Shown: piece after piece, positions 6,796 through 13,743 of the stretch
Layout: each line of letters opens with the position of its first letter
Position numbering within the stretch: position 1 is the stretch's first letter
From: Gammaproteobacteria bacterium
GTDB taxonomy: Bacteria; Pseudomonadota; Gammaproteobacteria; Chromatiales; Chromatiaceae
NCBI GenBank assembly: GCA_019136395.1
Contig: JAGVUH010000694.1
Location: 1 to 18,906 of the forward strand
Length of the DNA stretch: 18,906 bases
Direction of reading: 5' to 3'
The notes under the pieces: model-generated
The model's input: only the letters and a program-made list of their open reading frames with translations
Database searches by the model: none
What the model was told of the DNA's origin: nothing
Made by a program: the position numbers and the translations under genes

Positions 6796-7383
6796 TCATC
6801 GCGAGGCCCCCGGCCCCATGGCGCGGGCAAGCAAATGATCGAGGTTGAAGTTGACGCTGGTCACCGCCCAGTCCGGCTCCTGGGCGAAGGGCTGGCGGAC
6901 GTAGAAGGGGCCCTCGTGGCGATCACCATTCACCACGACGATGGCGCGGAGGAACTTGTCGCCCTGGTTGAAGCCGGCGAGGATCTCGTTGCGGGTGACG
7001 GTGAGGGTGTCCTGGCCCTTGGCGCGGCGCTTGACCTCGAGGTGACGCGCGGGGGGGCAGGTGGCCGTCCTGGCCGGGGGCTGGCTGGTGACATCCCAGC
7101 CGCCGTTGTGGGCCGAGACGTCGCCGACCGCGTGGCCGAGGGCGGTCTCGGCGGCCAGGACCGCGCCCATGGCGACGTGTTCGATGCGGGCGCGGGCCTT
7201 GGGATCGGCGCTCCAGGGGTCCGGCGCCCGGGCCTGGCCCTGGCGCAGGCGCGGCAGGTGACGGCTGGCCAGCCGGGCCAGTTCCCGTGACTGGCGGCGA
7301 GCGGTGAGGTCATCGAGGGTGCGGCGCACGTTCTCCAGGGTCAGGCACACCTCCTTGCCGGCGGCCAGGTCGTCCTGGAGCAA
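6796..7383 (-). CDS. DUF3883-type C-terminal fragment of an SNF2/DEAD-like helicase
   Basis: The open frame has 195 codons and an unclear start: the only candidate is a TTG at 7383 without a good RBS, and a TGA lies 9 bp before it. The first 60 residues are charged and helical ([20 protein letters not shown]). Residues about 75-195 look like a DUF3883 domain: [53 protein letters not shown] and [17 protein letters not shown]. In the family this domain has a PD-(D/E)XK-like look (here GGWD and LEVK) and sits at the C-terminus of large helicases, some of them in phage-defence loci. No helicase motifs are present here. A six-T run just before the TTG suggests a frameshift, because the other frame continues sensibly (HAAVVKRF). 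This is either a remnant or a stand-alone protein; I favour a remnant. Confidence 0.65.
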   Translation of the reverse strand: MLQDDLAAGKEVCLTLENVRRTLDDLTARRQSRELARLASRHLPRLRQGQARAPDPWSADPKARARIEHVAMGAVLAAETALGHAVGDVSAHNGGWDVTSQPPARTATCPPARHLEVKRRAKGQDTLTVTRNEILAGFNQGDKFLRAIVVVNGDRHEGPFYVRQPFAQEPDWAVTSVNFNLDHLLARAMGPGASR

Positions 7384-7423
7384 AAAACCGCTTCACGACC
7401 GCCGCGTGGTCGGGGAAATAACT

Positions 7424-7624
7424 TCAGGCGGGGGTCGTGGACAGCAATTGGCCCGCTCCCGCGCCCCGGAGCGCCGGGTGGGTCAGAATCAGGGTGGGCG
7501 TGAACCGGAGACAGAACCAGATCGCCGGGCCGGCCTCACTGGCGAAGATCCAGCCGCCGTGGACCCGGCGCCAGGTATGGGCGTCTTCCCGGGTGTCGAA
7601 CCAGGCGATGATCGGATCAGGCAT
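7424..7624 (-). CDS. Small conserved-looking hypothetical protein, 66 aa
   Basis: It starts at the ATG at 7624 behind a strong GGGAGGTG ribosome binding site. A GTG at 7633 is in frame but would overlap that RBS. The product begins MPDPIIAWFDTREDAHTWRR, followed by VHGGWIFASEAGPAIWFCLR. Alternating hydrophobic and charged residues suggest a small alpha/beta fold, with a DTREDAHTW helix and a GGWIF strand. There are no membrane segments or metal motifs. It lies between the DUF3883 fragment and the 186-aa gene, all on the minus strand with gaps of 40 and 60 bp, and is probably co-transcribed with them. No family name can be given. Confidence 0.6.
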   Translation of the reverse strand: MPDPIIAWFDTREDAHTWRRVHGGWIFASEAGPAIWFCLRFTPTLILTHPALRGAGAGQLLSTTPA

Positions 7625-7684
7625 CACTTCCACCTCCCGATCTCGGCCGCTGCCCGGACAATGGCATAACGGACGACAGGAAAA

Positions 7685-8245
7685 TCATGATGCAGTCTCC
7701 TTATAGCGATTCCTGAGCCGCCGGACCAGTTTATCGACCGATTGATTGTCCGGGTCGATGCCCAGCGCCTTGAACCCGTCAGCCCACTTCCACGACATCA
7801 GGCCGGTGAACTTCTCCGTCCGGCCCTCCAGGTAATCGGCCAGACGCCGCTGGTTGTAGACGTTGGCGAAGTCTTCACCGAAGGTGGCCAGGACGAAGGG
7901 GCGGCTGGCGGCTGCGGCAAAGGCGGCCCGGTCGGCCTGGCGCTCGGCCTCGACGCGGTCCAGATAGGCTTGCCGGCGTTGCGCGGCCCGGTCCGCCTTC
8001 AATCCCGGCGCGCCATAGTCGTTGAGGTCCAGCCGTTCGCGGAAATTGGCGATGACGTGGATGCCGGTCGGCTTGCGATCACCGACCCACAGGCCCTGGC
8101 TTTCCGCCCAGGCAACCAGGGCGGTGATCTCCGCCGGGGTGAACTTGGCCCCGATCCGATTGGGCAACAGTGTTCCGCCATTGATCGCCTTGGAGCGATA
8201 TCGCCAGTCACGAAACTCAGGGGTATCGAATTCACGGGCAAACAT
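7685..8245 (-). CDS. Hypothetical protein, 186 aa
   Basis: I chose the ATG at 8245 (MFAREFDTPEFRDWRYRSKA) because it begins the well-behaved part of the frame. An upstream extension to 8347 is low-complexity. The protein is soluble, with many Arg, Asp and Trp residues. The middle (about 95-130) is a long charged helix (AAQRRQAYLDRVEAERQADR). The C-terminus is also helical and basic (SVDKLVRRLRNRYKE). There is no signal peptide, membrane segment or recognised catalytic motif. Basic helices and an aromatic-rich N-terminus would suit nucleic-acid binding, but nothing proves it. It leads the minus-strand group that continues with the 66-aa gene and the DUF3883 fragment. Confidence 0.65.
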   Translation of the reverse strand: MFAREFDTPEFRDWRYRSKAINGGTLLPNRIGAKFTPAEITALVAWAESQGLWVGDRKPTGIHVIANFRERLDLNDYGAPGLKADRAAQRRQAYLDRVEAERQADRAAFAAAASRPFVLATFGEDFANVYNQRRLADYLEGRTEKFTGLMSWKWADGFKALGIDPDNQSVDKLVRRLRNRYKETAS

Positions 8246-8422
8246 GCGCGTCACCAGATTAAGCAAAAGCGCTCCCGACCGGGGAGGGGCTGAGGAGCAT
8301 GGCGGGTTGATCGACCGACGACCGCGGCCAACCGGTTGCATGGCCACTACGGAAGGCCCATGACAAGCCGCGGCCGCCGGCGCACGGGTGCCAGCGAAGT
8401 AGCGGAGCGGTGGGTGTGGCGG

Positions 8423-8447
8423 CAGGCGGCTCCATGAACGCCGCCTG
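8423..8447. terminator. 8-bp GC-rich inverted repeat between convergent-side gene ends
   Basis: A perfect stem CAGGCGGC/GCCGCCTG with a 9-nt loop lies 48 bp beyond the stop of the lipoprotein gene on the minus strand. It could end that transcript, but there is no T-tract. The rest of the 249-bp gap at 8246-8494 shows no supported gene. Confidence 0.35.
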
Positions 8448-8494
8448 GTTTCGTGCAGGGATGCCCCGTGGGCGCGTCAGACGGGGAGACAAAG

Positions 8495-9553
8495 TTACTT
8501 GGGCGCGTCACTGAGTCGGGTCATCGTCAACTCGCCCTTCTGTTTCCGTCCCGCGTAGATGGCCAGCGCGCCGCCGGTCTCGCCAGGCGGGGCGGCACTG
8601 AGGATGTAGTACCAGCCCTCGGGCAGGTCCGCTTTTAGCTCCTTCAGTAACGTCCAGGCCGCGTCGTTGCCACCGAGGTGGGGGTACTCGTCAAGCCAGG
8701 AAAAGGTCACGGTCACGAACGGATCGCCGGCCTGCGCAATCGTGCCGGTAATGCCGGAGTAGCCAAATTCCCGCTCCACGGACTTATCGTGCTTATGCAC
8801 CGGGAATGCGGTGGTGGCGATCTTATAGGAGCCTAAACGTTGTTCGCGATCATGTTTAGCGACCCGGCGGGTGCAGGCATAAGCCCGCTGGTGAAGCATG
8901 TCCTTGAACCACCGGTTGCTGTAGTCATTCCATGGCATCCGCAGTTCGTCCTTCCGGATTTGCGCCAGGGATGCCGCCTCGGGCCGGCAATTCAGGGAGA
9001 CCGCGCGAACCAGTGTATCCGCCTGCGTAAACAGCGAATCCAGGCGCGCGCCGTACGCCGGCGTACCCGGCTGGGCGCCACCGGCCGAGAGGGTGCCAAC
9101 CAAGGTCAGCGAAGGCAAGCGCAGGATATTGCGCGCATACTGAGGGCCGTAATCACGCCGGGACGTCGTTGACGTGCCAATGCTGAGCAAGCTGATCAGC
9201 GGCGGGTCGAGGGCGAATTTACCCACACCGAAGAGGTGCGCGGCCAAATTGGCTCGGTCCAGGTATTTGCCGATATCTACATGGTGGTGATCGTCCAGGT
9301 TCAGCGCGCCCTGTCGCTGGATGGCGGCAAGGTAGAGTAGGCGTGTATCAGTGTAATACGGTAATACGCCCTCCGATTTCAACTCCGCTGCTGTAGATGA
9401 CGGTAATGCCGTCGCACTATTTTGCTCCGCCAGCCCCATCTCCGCCTCCGTGGGGGTATAGCCGGGGGCAAAGGCCGGCTTGGTGGGAGCACTGCCGCAA
9501 CCGGCCAGGGCGGCCGCCAGCGCGACTGAGAGCAGAGCGGAACACGTGCGCAT
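8495..9553 (-). CDS. Predicted outer-membrane or periplasmic lipoprotein, unknown family
   Basis: The product is 352 aa from the ATG at 9553, preceded by CCGGAGA at good spacing. The N-terminus MRTCSALLSVALAAALAGCG is a classic lipoprotein signal peptide: a positive start, a hydrophobic core, and a LAGC lipobox with the lipidated Cys at residue 19. The next residues (GSAPTKP) lack Asp at +2, so sorting to the outer membrane is expected. The mature part is mixed alpha/beta, with short motifs such as NLDDHHHVDIGKYLDRANLA, SNRWFKDMLHQRAYACTRRV and EGWYYILSAAPPGETGGAL. No known domain is recognised. It has its own candidate promoter carrying the CATTACCGAC repeat. It is probably an envelope function of the mobile element, such as surface exclusion, but this is speculation. 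Confidence 0.8.
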   Translation of the reverse strand: MRTCSALLSVALAAALAGCGSAPTKPAFAPGYTPTEAEMGLAEQNSATALPSSTAAELKSEGVLPYYTDTRLLYLAAIQRQGALNLDDHHHVDIGKYLDRANLAAHLFGVGKFALDPPLISLLSIGTSTTSRRDYGPQYARNILRLPSLTLVGTLSAGGAQPGTPAYGARLDSLFTQADTLVRAVSLNCRPEAASLAQIRKDELRMPWNDYSNRWFKDMLHQRAYACTRRVAKHDREQRLGSYKIATTAFPVHKHDKSVEREFGYSGITGTIAQAGDPFVTVTFSWLDEYPHLGGNDAAWTLLKELKADLPEGWYYILSAAPPGETGGALAIYAGRKQKGELTMTRLSDAPK

Positions 9554-9583
9554 GAGAATCTCCGGGTGGTGTGCCAGGGATTC

Positions 9584-9613
9584 AGGATAACAAATAAAAG
9601 GTCGGTAATGCAA
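9584..9613 (-). promoter_or_regulatory. Promoter of the lipoprotein gene with CATTACCGAC repeat
   Basis: On the minus strand, TTGCAT (9613-9608) serves as -35 and TATCCT (9589-9584) as -10. They are separated by 18 bp, with a TGT extended -10 element. The ATG follows 30 bp later. The 10-mer CATTACCGAC covers 9610-9601, overlapping the -35. A nearly identical sequence lies at 14762-14790, which supports a real, shared promoter. Confidence 0.6.
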
Positions 9614-9615
9614 CT

Positions 9616-9637
9616 AAAAAACCGCCTTTCGGCGGTT
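9616..9637 (-). terminator. Intrinsic terminator for the minus-strand gene ending at 9661
   Basis: A stem AACCGCC/GGCGGTT (9620-9626 and 9631-9637) with a 4-nt loop is followed on the minus strand by six T. This is the expected Rho-independent shape. It sits 23 bp downstream of the stop at 9661 and just upstream of the next minus-strand promoter, so it insulates the two transcription units. Confidence 0.8.
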
Positions 9638-9660
9638 GGGGCGCGAAACAGGGCGAGAGG

Positions 9661-10254
9661 CTAGTGCAAGCGTACGCGGTGCGCCCGCAAGCTCCTCTCC
9701 ACCTCCTCCGGGGTGGGGGCCTCCGGGAATCCCCAGCTTCGCCGCAGATCCGCGAGGAGCGCGCCCCCCAGGACCACCTCCAGGGTCACCTCTGCGATGG
9801 CTCGCTGGTGTTCCTGCTCCAGCGCCCGCAGCTGCTCGATCAGCTCGTCGCTGATGGGGACGGTGAGATGCAGTTCCGGGGCGTCCGGCAAGCCCAGCTG
9901 GCGGCGTACATCCGCCAGGGAGTGCCCGGCCAGTTGCAGGTCCACCACCAGGGGTGACCCGGTCGCCTGGGGGTTCAGGGTCGCTACCGCCTGGCGCAGG
10001 GCGGCGACGGTCGTTACCGGCGGGCACCAGGCCACCTCAAAGTGCGCACCGGGCGGCGGGGGCGGGGAGGGTACCATCCACGGGGCCAAGCATGACATCA
10101 GGTCACGGTCGATCTGGAGCGGCAGGGACAGGGAGGCGGCATCCGGCTGGGCCGGCGGTGCCAGCAGATCGACCAGGTCGCTGGCGTTGAGCAGCACGCG
10201 AATGACCATGAGCGGCTGGGGGTCCGCGCCCGCCGCAAGGAGTTGAGCATACAT
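9661..10254 (-). CDS. Hypothetical protein with an internal repeat, 197 aa
   Basis: It starts at the ATG at 10254; the RBS is weak. No known family is seen. Residues 103-127 and 157-181 resemble each other (LADVRRQLGLPDAPE against LADLRRSWGFPEAPT, each preceded by a short hydrophobic strand), so the C-terminal half looks like two copies of one small unit joined by a helical linker (ELIEQLRALEQEHQRAIAE). The N-terminal half has a Pro-rich segment (VPSPPPPPGA). There is no signal peptide or membrane helix. It is followed by a clear terminator and preceded by a 189-bp gap (10255-10443) with no recognisable feature. The repeated Arg/Leu/Pro unit may be a protein- or nucleic-acid-binding element; this is inference. 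Confidence 0.6.
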   Translation of the reverse strand: MYAQLLAAGADPQPLMVIRVLLNASDLVDLLAPPAQPDAASLSLPLQIDRDLMSCLAPWMVPSPPPPPGAHFEVAWCPPVTTVAALRQAVATLNPQATGSPLVVDLQLAGHSLADVRRQLGLPDAPELHLTVPISDELIEQLRALEQEHQRAIAEVTLEVVLGGALLADLRRSWGFPEAPTPEEVERSLRAHRVRLH

Positions 10255-10443
10255 GGTGAAGCCTGGAGCAATGACGGTGGCAAGGCCGTCGCGCCGGGCG
10301 CCGGCTGGCGGTGGCTGACGACGGGGCCGCGTATACCGCAGCCGCGCACGGCGGGGACACGCTCCGTCCAGGGTAACCGCGGGTGGGCCGTAATTTGCCC
10401 GGTATGCGGCGTCGGCGGGGGCTGATTCCGGCCAATGACCGCC

Positions 10444-11262
10444 TTACGCCGGGGTCTGGGCGGCAGCCGCCCGCACCGCCCGGCGCAGATCGTCCAGCGT
10501 GCCGTTATTGTCGATCACGCGATCTCCCGGGAGGCGCGCCACGCCCTGCTCCGAGACATGGGCGCGCACCGCCGGAGCGGACGCCCGGTCGATATGCCAC
10601 ACCGTCCCCCCGGCGCGGCGGATAAAGTCCGCCTCATTGGCAAAGCGCGTGTCGGTGATGATCAACGTGCGCAGGGGGAGGGGCACGGCTGGTGTGGACG
10701 CGAGGCACGGCGCGGCTCGCCGTTGGCGCAGCCGGGCAAAATCCGGGAAGCTCCGCCGCACGTCCGCGTCCAGGGCCGCGACCATGGCGGCCGGCGTCAG
10801 GCCCCACAGCGGGTCCAGTTCATCGGCGGCCGCTGGGTCAAACGCCTGGGCGGGCGACAGGCCCCAAAACGCCTGGGCGGCGCGGCGCAACACGCTCGGC
10901 GGGTCCAGGAGATCGGTCGGGGGCGGGGCCGGGTCGTGCGCCGCCCGACTGAACTGGGTCAGCGCACGTTCCGCCCGCCGCAGCCAGTGATCGCGATTGC
11001 GCCGGCGCATCCAGTCCGTGCCCACGGTCTGCCACAAGGCGCGGGGCGAGTAGCCCCAGTCGGGCAGCGCCTGTTCCTTGGTGTGCTCACTCCAGGTCTC
11101 GGCGTCGCTCAGGCCGAACAAGACCTGACAGCCCACTTTCAGCGGGAGCGCGAAGGCGTAGGTATGGGCCTCAGGCCACACCTCGCGCAGTAAAGAGGCG
11201 ACGGTATCCTTGCCCGCGCGGGCCGGGGCGGCGAGGCCGATCAGACGTTGGGGAGCAAGCAT
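10444..11262 (-). CDS. Deoxynucleoside monophosphate kinase-like protein
   Basis: The product has 272 aa, from an ATG with GAGGA about 9 nt upstream. The P-loop is GLAAPARAGKDT (residues 9-20, Lys18), followed by VASLLREVWPEAHTYAFALP, a pattern seen in phage T4 gp1-type dNMP kinases. Later come SPRALWQTVGTDWMR, LIITDTRFANEADFIRRAGG (likely Walker B and nucleotide-recognition region) and the terminal DNNGTLDDL, all of which occur in this family. These enzymes phosphorylate dNMPs to dNDPs using ATP and are usually carried by phages and related elements. At 272 aa it is somewhat long because of a Pro/Ala-rich insert around residues 108-150. In context it adds to a nucleotide-metabolism theme with the nucleotidase and CTPS-like genes further right. 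Confidence 0.8.
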   Translation of the reverse strand: MLAPQRLIGLAAPARAGKDTVASLLREVWPEAHTYAFALPLKVGCQVLFGLSDAETWSEHTKEQALPDWGYSPRALWQTVGTDWMRRRNRDHWLRRAERALTQFSRAAHDPAPPPTDLLDPPSVLRRAAQAFWGLSPAQAFDPAAADELDPLWGLTPAAMVAALDADVRRSFPDFARLRQRRAAPCLASTPAVPLPLRTLIITDTRFANEADFIRRAGGTVWHIDRASAPAVRAHVSEQGVARLPGDRVIDNNGTLDDLRRAVRAAAAQTPA

Positions 11263-11290
11263 GCCGGCGGTCCTCTTCGGGCGGAATCAC

Positions 11291-11309
11291 GCGGGGCGGC
11301 CAGCCCCGC
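11291..11309. terminator. 7-bp GC inverted repeat between two minus-strand genes
   Basis: A perfect stem GCGGGGC/GCCCCGC with a 5-nt loop lies between the DUF5983 gene end (11367) and the dNMP kinase start (11262). There is no T-run on the minus strand, so it may act as a partial or Rho-linked terminator, or as an mRNA-stability hairpin. Confidence 0.3.
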
Positions 11310-11366
11310 AGGCAGGGTGTCCGGGCGGCGGCAGGGATTCGCGCGCGCCACCCGACGGTTCGCGGG

Positions 11367-11720
11367 TTACTCCCATTCGTACACCGGCAGATCCGGCAGG
11401 ACCGGGACATCCCGGTCCACCAGCAGCCAGGTGCAACCCAGGGCGCGGGCATAGTCGATCACGGCGATAAACCGTGGGTCTGCCAGGGGCGATGCGCCCA
11501 GCACTTCCAGGAAAAACGGCCCTTCCTCCGCGTCCGGCAGGGACAGCATGACCCCGTATTCGTTCAGAAAGCTCACGAACGGATAATCCGCCCCCGCCGT
11601 GTCCTCCAGGTGCGCCATGATCGTCGGGGGCAGGTGCGCGGTGGAAAGCTCCAGCATTTTATGGAAGGTCCGCGCCGCCGGCTGGGGGGCGGAGTGGGGG
11701 GCGAACGGGGCAGACGACAT
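11367..11720 (-). CDS. DUF5983 family protein
   Basis: The product is 117 aa from the ATG at 11720, with GGAGA 6 nt upstream. After a disordered Pro/Ala-rich N-terminus of about 18 residues comes KMLELSTAHLPPTIMAHLED, then PFVSFLNEYGVMLSLPD and FIAVIDYARALGCTWLLVDR, ending VPVLPDLPVYEWE. This order (LSTAHL, YG-V-LP, ARALGC-WLL-D, LP-Y-W) is that of DUF5983 proteins, often encoded on integrative conjugative elements and plasmids of Pseudomonadota. No biochemical role is known to me. Upstream lies a 301-bp intergenic region with two CATTACCGAC copies, both oriented toward the plus-strand array rather than toward this gene. Confidence 0.75.
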   Translation of the reverse strand: MSSAPFAPHSAPQPAARTFHKMLELSTAHLPPTIMAHLEDTAGADYPFVSFLNEYGVMLSLPDAEEGPFFLEVLGASPLADPRFIAVIDYARALGCTWLLVDRDVPVLPDLPVYEWE

Positions 11721-12021
11721 GGGGATCTCCAGGGTGGGGTGGGCTATGGGGTCTACTGTAACAGCCAGCTTTGCCCAAGTCAAGAATCATTACCGACCTT
11801 TATGATTATTTACTCTTACCTGGCGCTTTCAGGTGCGGATTAGGCGGCGGTGGTATCTGCCTGCTGGACGTCAGCGCGCCTTCGTTGTAACCTTAATGTA
11901 GTGACCGGTGGCCGGAAAATAAACGCGTCTGCCTCCGCCGCGCACTACGCCAAGCAGGAAGCATTACCGACTATAGGTAGCCGGCTCTCATCAGCCAAGA
12001 TCGCTCATAAGTATCAATATA
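11721..12021 (+). promoter_or_regulatory. Divergent intergenic region with two CATTACCGAC motifs
   Basis: These 301 bp separate the DUF5983 gene (minus) from the paralogue array (plus). CATTACCGAC occurs at 11788-11797, where CCTTT follows as in the two promoter copies and TGATTATTT (11803-11811) may be an extended -10. It occurs again at 11962-11971, 51 bp before the array start; the copy at 9610-9601 sits at a similar distance from its gene. The region is clearly more AT-rich than its flanks. TATAAT at 12018-12023 overlaps the ATG and cannot serve that gene. Confidence 0.55.
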
Positions 12022-12444
12022 ATGACCGACCAGCAATTACTCATTCAGGCCGCCCAGGCGGCGGGGATCGCCTGGCAGCAGGCCGCTCCCGACGGCTTAC
12101 ATGACCAACACGGCGGCCTGTGGAATCCGCTGACCTGCGATGGGACGGCGCTCCGCCTGGCGGTGACGCTGGCGCTGGAGATCCGCCCGCCCGACCTCGA
12201 TCGGGAGTGCGTGGAGGTCCGCTGGTCACGCGGCTTGCTGGGCACGGGTGCGGTGATTCAGCCCGTCACCCCGCCGGGATTTGATTATCACGTCGCCACG
12301 CGCCGGGCGATTGTGCGCGCCGCCGCCCAGCGGGGGCAGAGCAGTCCCCGGACCCGCGCGTGGTATACGACGCTCCCCCGTTGGCTCACGCGCGCCGCCC
12401 GGGTGCGCCGGGACGACCTGCGCGCCAGCGGCGCGTCGCGCTAA
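12022..12444 (+). CDS. Tandem paralogue 1 of a phage-like small protein family
   Basis: The product has 140 aa. It shares with its three downstream neighbours a start like MTDxxLLxxAA, a central WNPL followed about 5 residues later by a Gly-Asp/Thr-Ala segment and a hydrophobic helix (here WNPLTCDGTALRLAVTLALE), and a C-terminal RRAIVRAAAxRG (here TRRAIVRAAAQRGQ). This copy has an extra 35-residue basic tail after that motif (RTRAWYTTLPRWLTRAARV). The family resembles hypothetical proteins of tailed phages and prophages; its function is not known to me. The start has no clear Shine-Dalgarno site but matches the paralogues exactly. It is the first gene of an operon-like run reaching 14729. Confidence 0.75.
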   Translation: MTDQQLLIQAAQAAGIAWQQAAPDGLHDQHGGLWNPLTCDGTALRLAVTLALEIRPPDLDRECVEVRWSRGLLGTGAVIQPVTPPGFDYHVATRRAIVRAAAQRGQSSPRTRAWYTTLPRWLTRAARVRRDDLRASGASR

Positions 12445-12462
12445 CCAGGGCGGGGGCGTGAC

Positions 12463-12831
12463 ATGGCGGCACTGGGTCACGACTGTCTCCGCCGGGCCGC
12501 TCACGCGGCGGGCGTGGATTGGTATTGGCAGGAGGTGGATGGATTGCGCGGTCCCGGCGGCCGCCTCTGGAATCCGCTGACCCAAGAGGGCGACGCGCGC
12601 CAGCTGGCGCGGCAGTTGGCCATCGAGGTGGTGCGGCCCGAGGATGACGCCGACGAGCGCGTGGGCGCGCGCCACCCACGGACGGGGGTCTATTGGGAGG
12701 CGGTCAGCGGCGATCCCGCCGCCGCCACCCGACGCGCGATCGTCCGGGTCGCCGTCCACCTGGGCGAGCGACGGTCGGGAGCCAGCGCGCGCCTGCCCCA
12801 TCTGGGTGGCAATTTGCGGGGCATGGCATGA
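12463..12831 (+). CDS. Tandem paralogue 2 of the WNPL family
   Basis: The product has 122 aa. Family landmarks are CLRRAAHAAGVDWYWQ, RLWNPLTQEGDARQLARQLA and TRRAIVRVAVHLGER. Between the last two it carries the variable middle part (about residues 60-90, rich in Asp, Glu and Arg), where the four copies differ most. A C-terminal extension (SGASARLPHLGG) follows the common core. It starts with an ATG 18 bp after paralogue 1, with a G-rich element upstream, and its TGA overlaps the next ATG (ATGA). Identity to the neighbours is limited to the motifs, so the duplications are old or under diversifying pressure. Confidence 0.75.
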   Translation: MAALGHDCLRRAAHAAGVDWYWQEVDGLRGPGGRLWNPLTQEGDARQLARQLAIEVVRPEDDADERVGARHPRTGVYWEAVSGDPAAATRRAIVRVAVHLGERRSGASARLPHLGGNLRGMA

Positions 12832-13157
12832 CCGATGGGGAATTGCTGGCCCGGGCCGCCCAGGTGGCACAGCTGCCCGGCGAACTCCCACCCCCCGACC
12901 AGGAATACGGTTGGAATCCTCTGCTTTACAACTGTGACGCGTTTGATCTGCTGGTGCAGCTTGGTCTGCGCGTGCAGTTCCTGGAGGTGGGCGTAGATCC
13001 CGCGGAACCTGCGCGCCGGACGTGCCGGGTTGAGTGGACGCATGCCGGCGTGCAGCACGCTGCATCGTGCACGGTGCCCGCCGGGCCCGCCGGCATGGCG
13101 ACCGTCCGCCGAGCCATCGTCCAGGCCGCGGCAGCGATGGGGGGCGAGGCGCCATGA
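12828..13157 (+). CDS. Tandem paralogue 3 of the WNPL family
   Basis: The product has 109 aa, starting at the ATG of an ATGA overlap with paralogue 2. It reads MTDGELLARAAQVAQLPGEL, then YGWNPLLYNCDAFDLLVQLG, and ends VRRAIVQAAAAMGGEAP. Here the Gly-Asp-Ala step is Cys-Asp-Ala. The middle has several Cys and His residues (ARRTCRVEWTHAGVQHAASC), which paralogues 1 and 2 lack, so this copy may bind a metal or form a disulfide. Two in-frame upstream starts would run into paralogue 2 and are rejected. Confidence 0.75.
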   Translation: MTDGELLARAAQVAQLPGELPPPDQEYGWNPLLYNCDAFDLLVQLGLRVQFLEVGVDPAEPARRTCRVEWTHAGVQHAASCTVPAGPAGMATVRRAIVQAAAAMGGEAP

Positions 13158-13480
13158 CCGACCGCGACCTGTTGACGTTGGCCGCCAAGGCCGTGGGGCT
13201 GGAACATATCCACACCGCCGTCTGGATTGAAGACGGGTTTTATTCCCCCTTCCCGCCCCACGCACGCCTGGCATGGAACCCGCTGCATCACAATGGCGAC
13301 GCCTTCGCCCTGGCCGTCCAGCTCGGCATGCTGGTCGCGGCGCCCGGGCCGGACAAGGCGCACGCGGCGGCGAACAACGTGTGTGAGCCCTGTGGCGCGG
13401 GTCTGGCCCGCGACGCCTTCGCCGCCACGCGCCGCGCCATCGTCCGCGCCGCGGCCGCCCGCGGCGAAAAAATGCCATGA
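13154..13480 (+). CDS. Tandem paralogue 4 of the WNPL family
   Basis: The product has 108 aa, again starting within an ATGA overlap. It begins MTDRDLLTLAAKAVGLEHIH, has an aromatic loop (EDGFYSPFPPHARL), the core WNPLHHNGDAFALAVQLGM, and ends TRRAIVRAAAARGEKMP. This is the cleanest representative of the family, closest to the phage-type consensus, with no tail. A Cys pair (VCEPCGAG) sits in the variable middle, as in paralogue 3. Its stop overlaps the start of the first Cys-rich gene, so translation is coupled into the next module. Confidence 0.78.
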   Translation: MTDRDLLTLAAKAVGLEHIHTAVWIEDGFYSPFPPHARLAWNPLHHNGDAFALAVQLGMLVAAPGPDKAHAAANNVCEPCGAGLARDAFAATRRAIVRAAAARGEKMP

Positions 13481-13743
13481 GCACCTGCTGTCACGACTGC
13501 TCGTCGCCCCACTGCTCCAGCACCCCGGGGCAGAACCCACACTGCCGGGAATGTTCCCATGCCACCTATTACGGCGTCGGCCAGGATGCCCGAGGCCGCA
13601 CCTGGCGCTGGCTATTCACCCCGCAGTGGGGACCGCAATTCCTCCGTCGGGATGGTCAACCCCTCCAGCGCTCGCCGCTGGACAACCCGCGCCACCCGGC
13701 CTGGCAGGCCTTCGATCCATGGTTCGCGGAGCACTGGGCATGA
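13477..13743 (+). CDS. Cys-rich small protein 1
   Basis: The product has 88 aa. The N-terminus is packed with metal-ligand candidates, MSTCCHDCSSPHC, then PHCRECSHATYYG, giving six Cys (residues 4, 5, 8, 13, 23 and 26) and several His in the first 30 residues. A Trp-rich part follows (RTWRWLFTPQWGPQFLRRDG) and then a HPAWQAFDPWF end. This looks like a small treble-clef or zinc-ribbon domain followed by a beta-rich segment. The ATGA overlaps with paralogue 4 and with the next gene place it firmly in the operon. Function unknown; similar small zinc-finger proteins are common in phage early regions. Confidence 0.7.
   Translation: MSTCCHDCSSPHCSSTPGQNPHCRECSHATYYGVGQDARGRTWRWLFTPQWGPQFLRRDGQPLQRSPLDNPRHPAWQAFDPWFAEHWA

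Noticed and set aside
8360..8437. 25-codon plus-strand frame after GGAAGG
   Set aside because: Too short, Arg-rich, with RBS spacing of only 3 nt; no support.
12018..12023. Perfect TATAAT just before the first paralogue
   Set aside because: It overlaps the ATG itself, so it cannot be the -10 for a normal leadered message of that gene.
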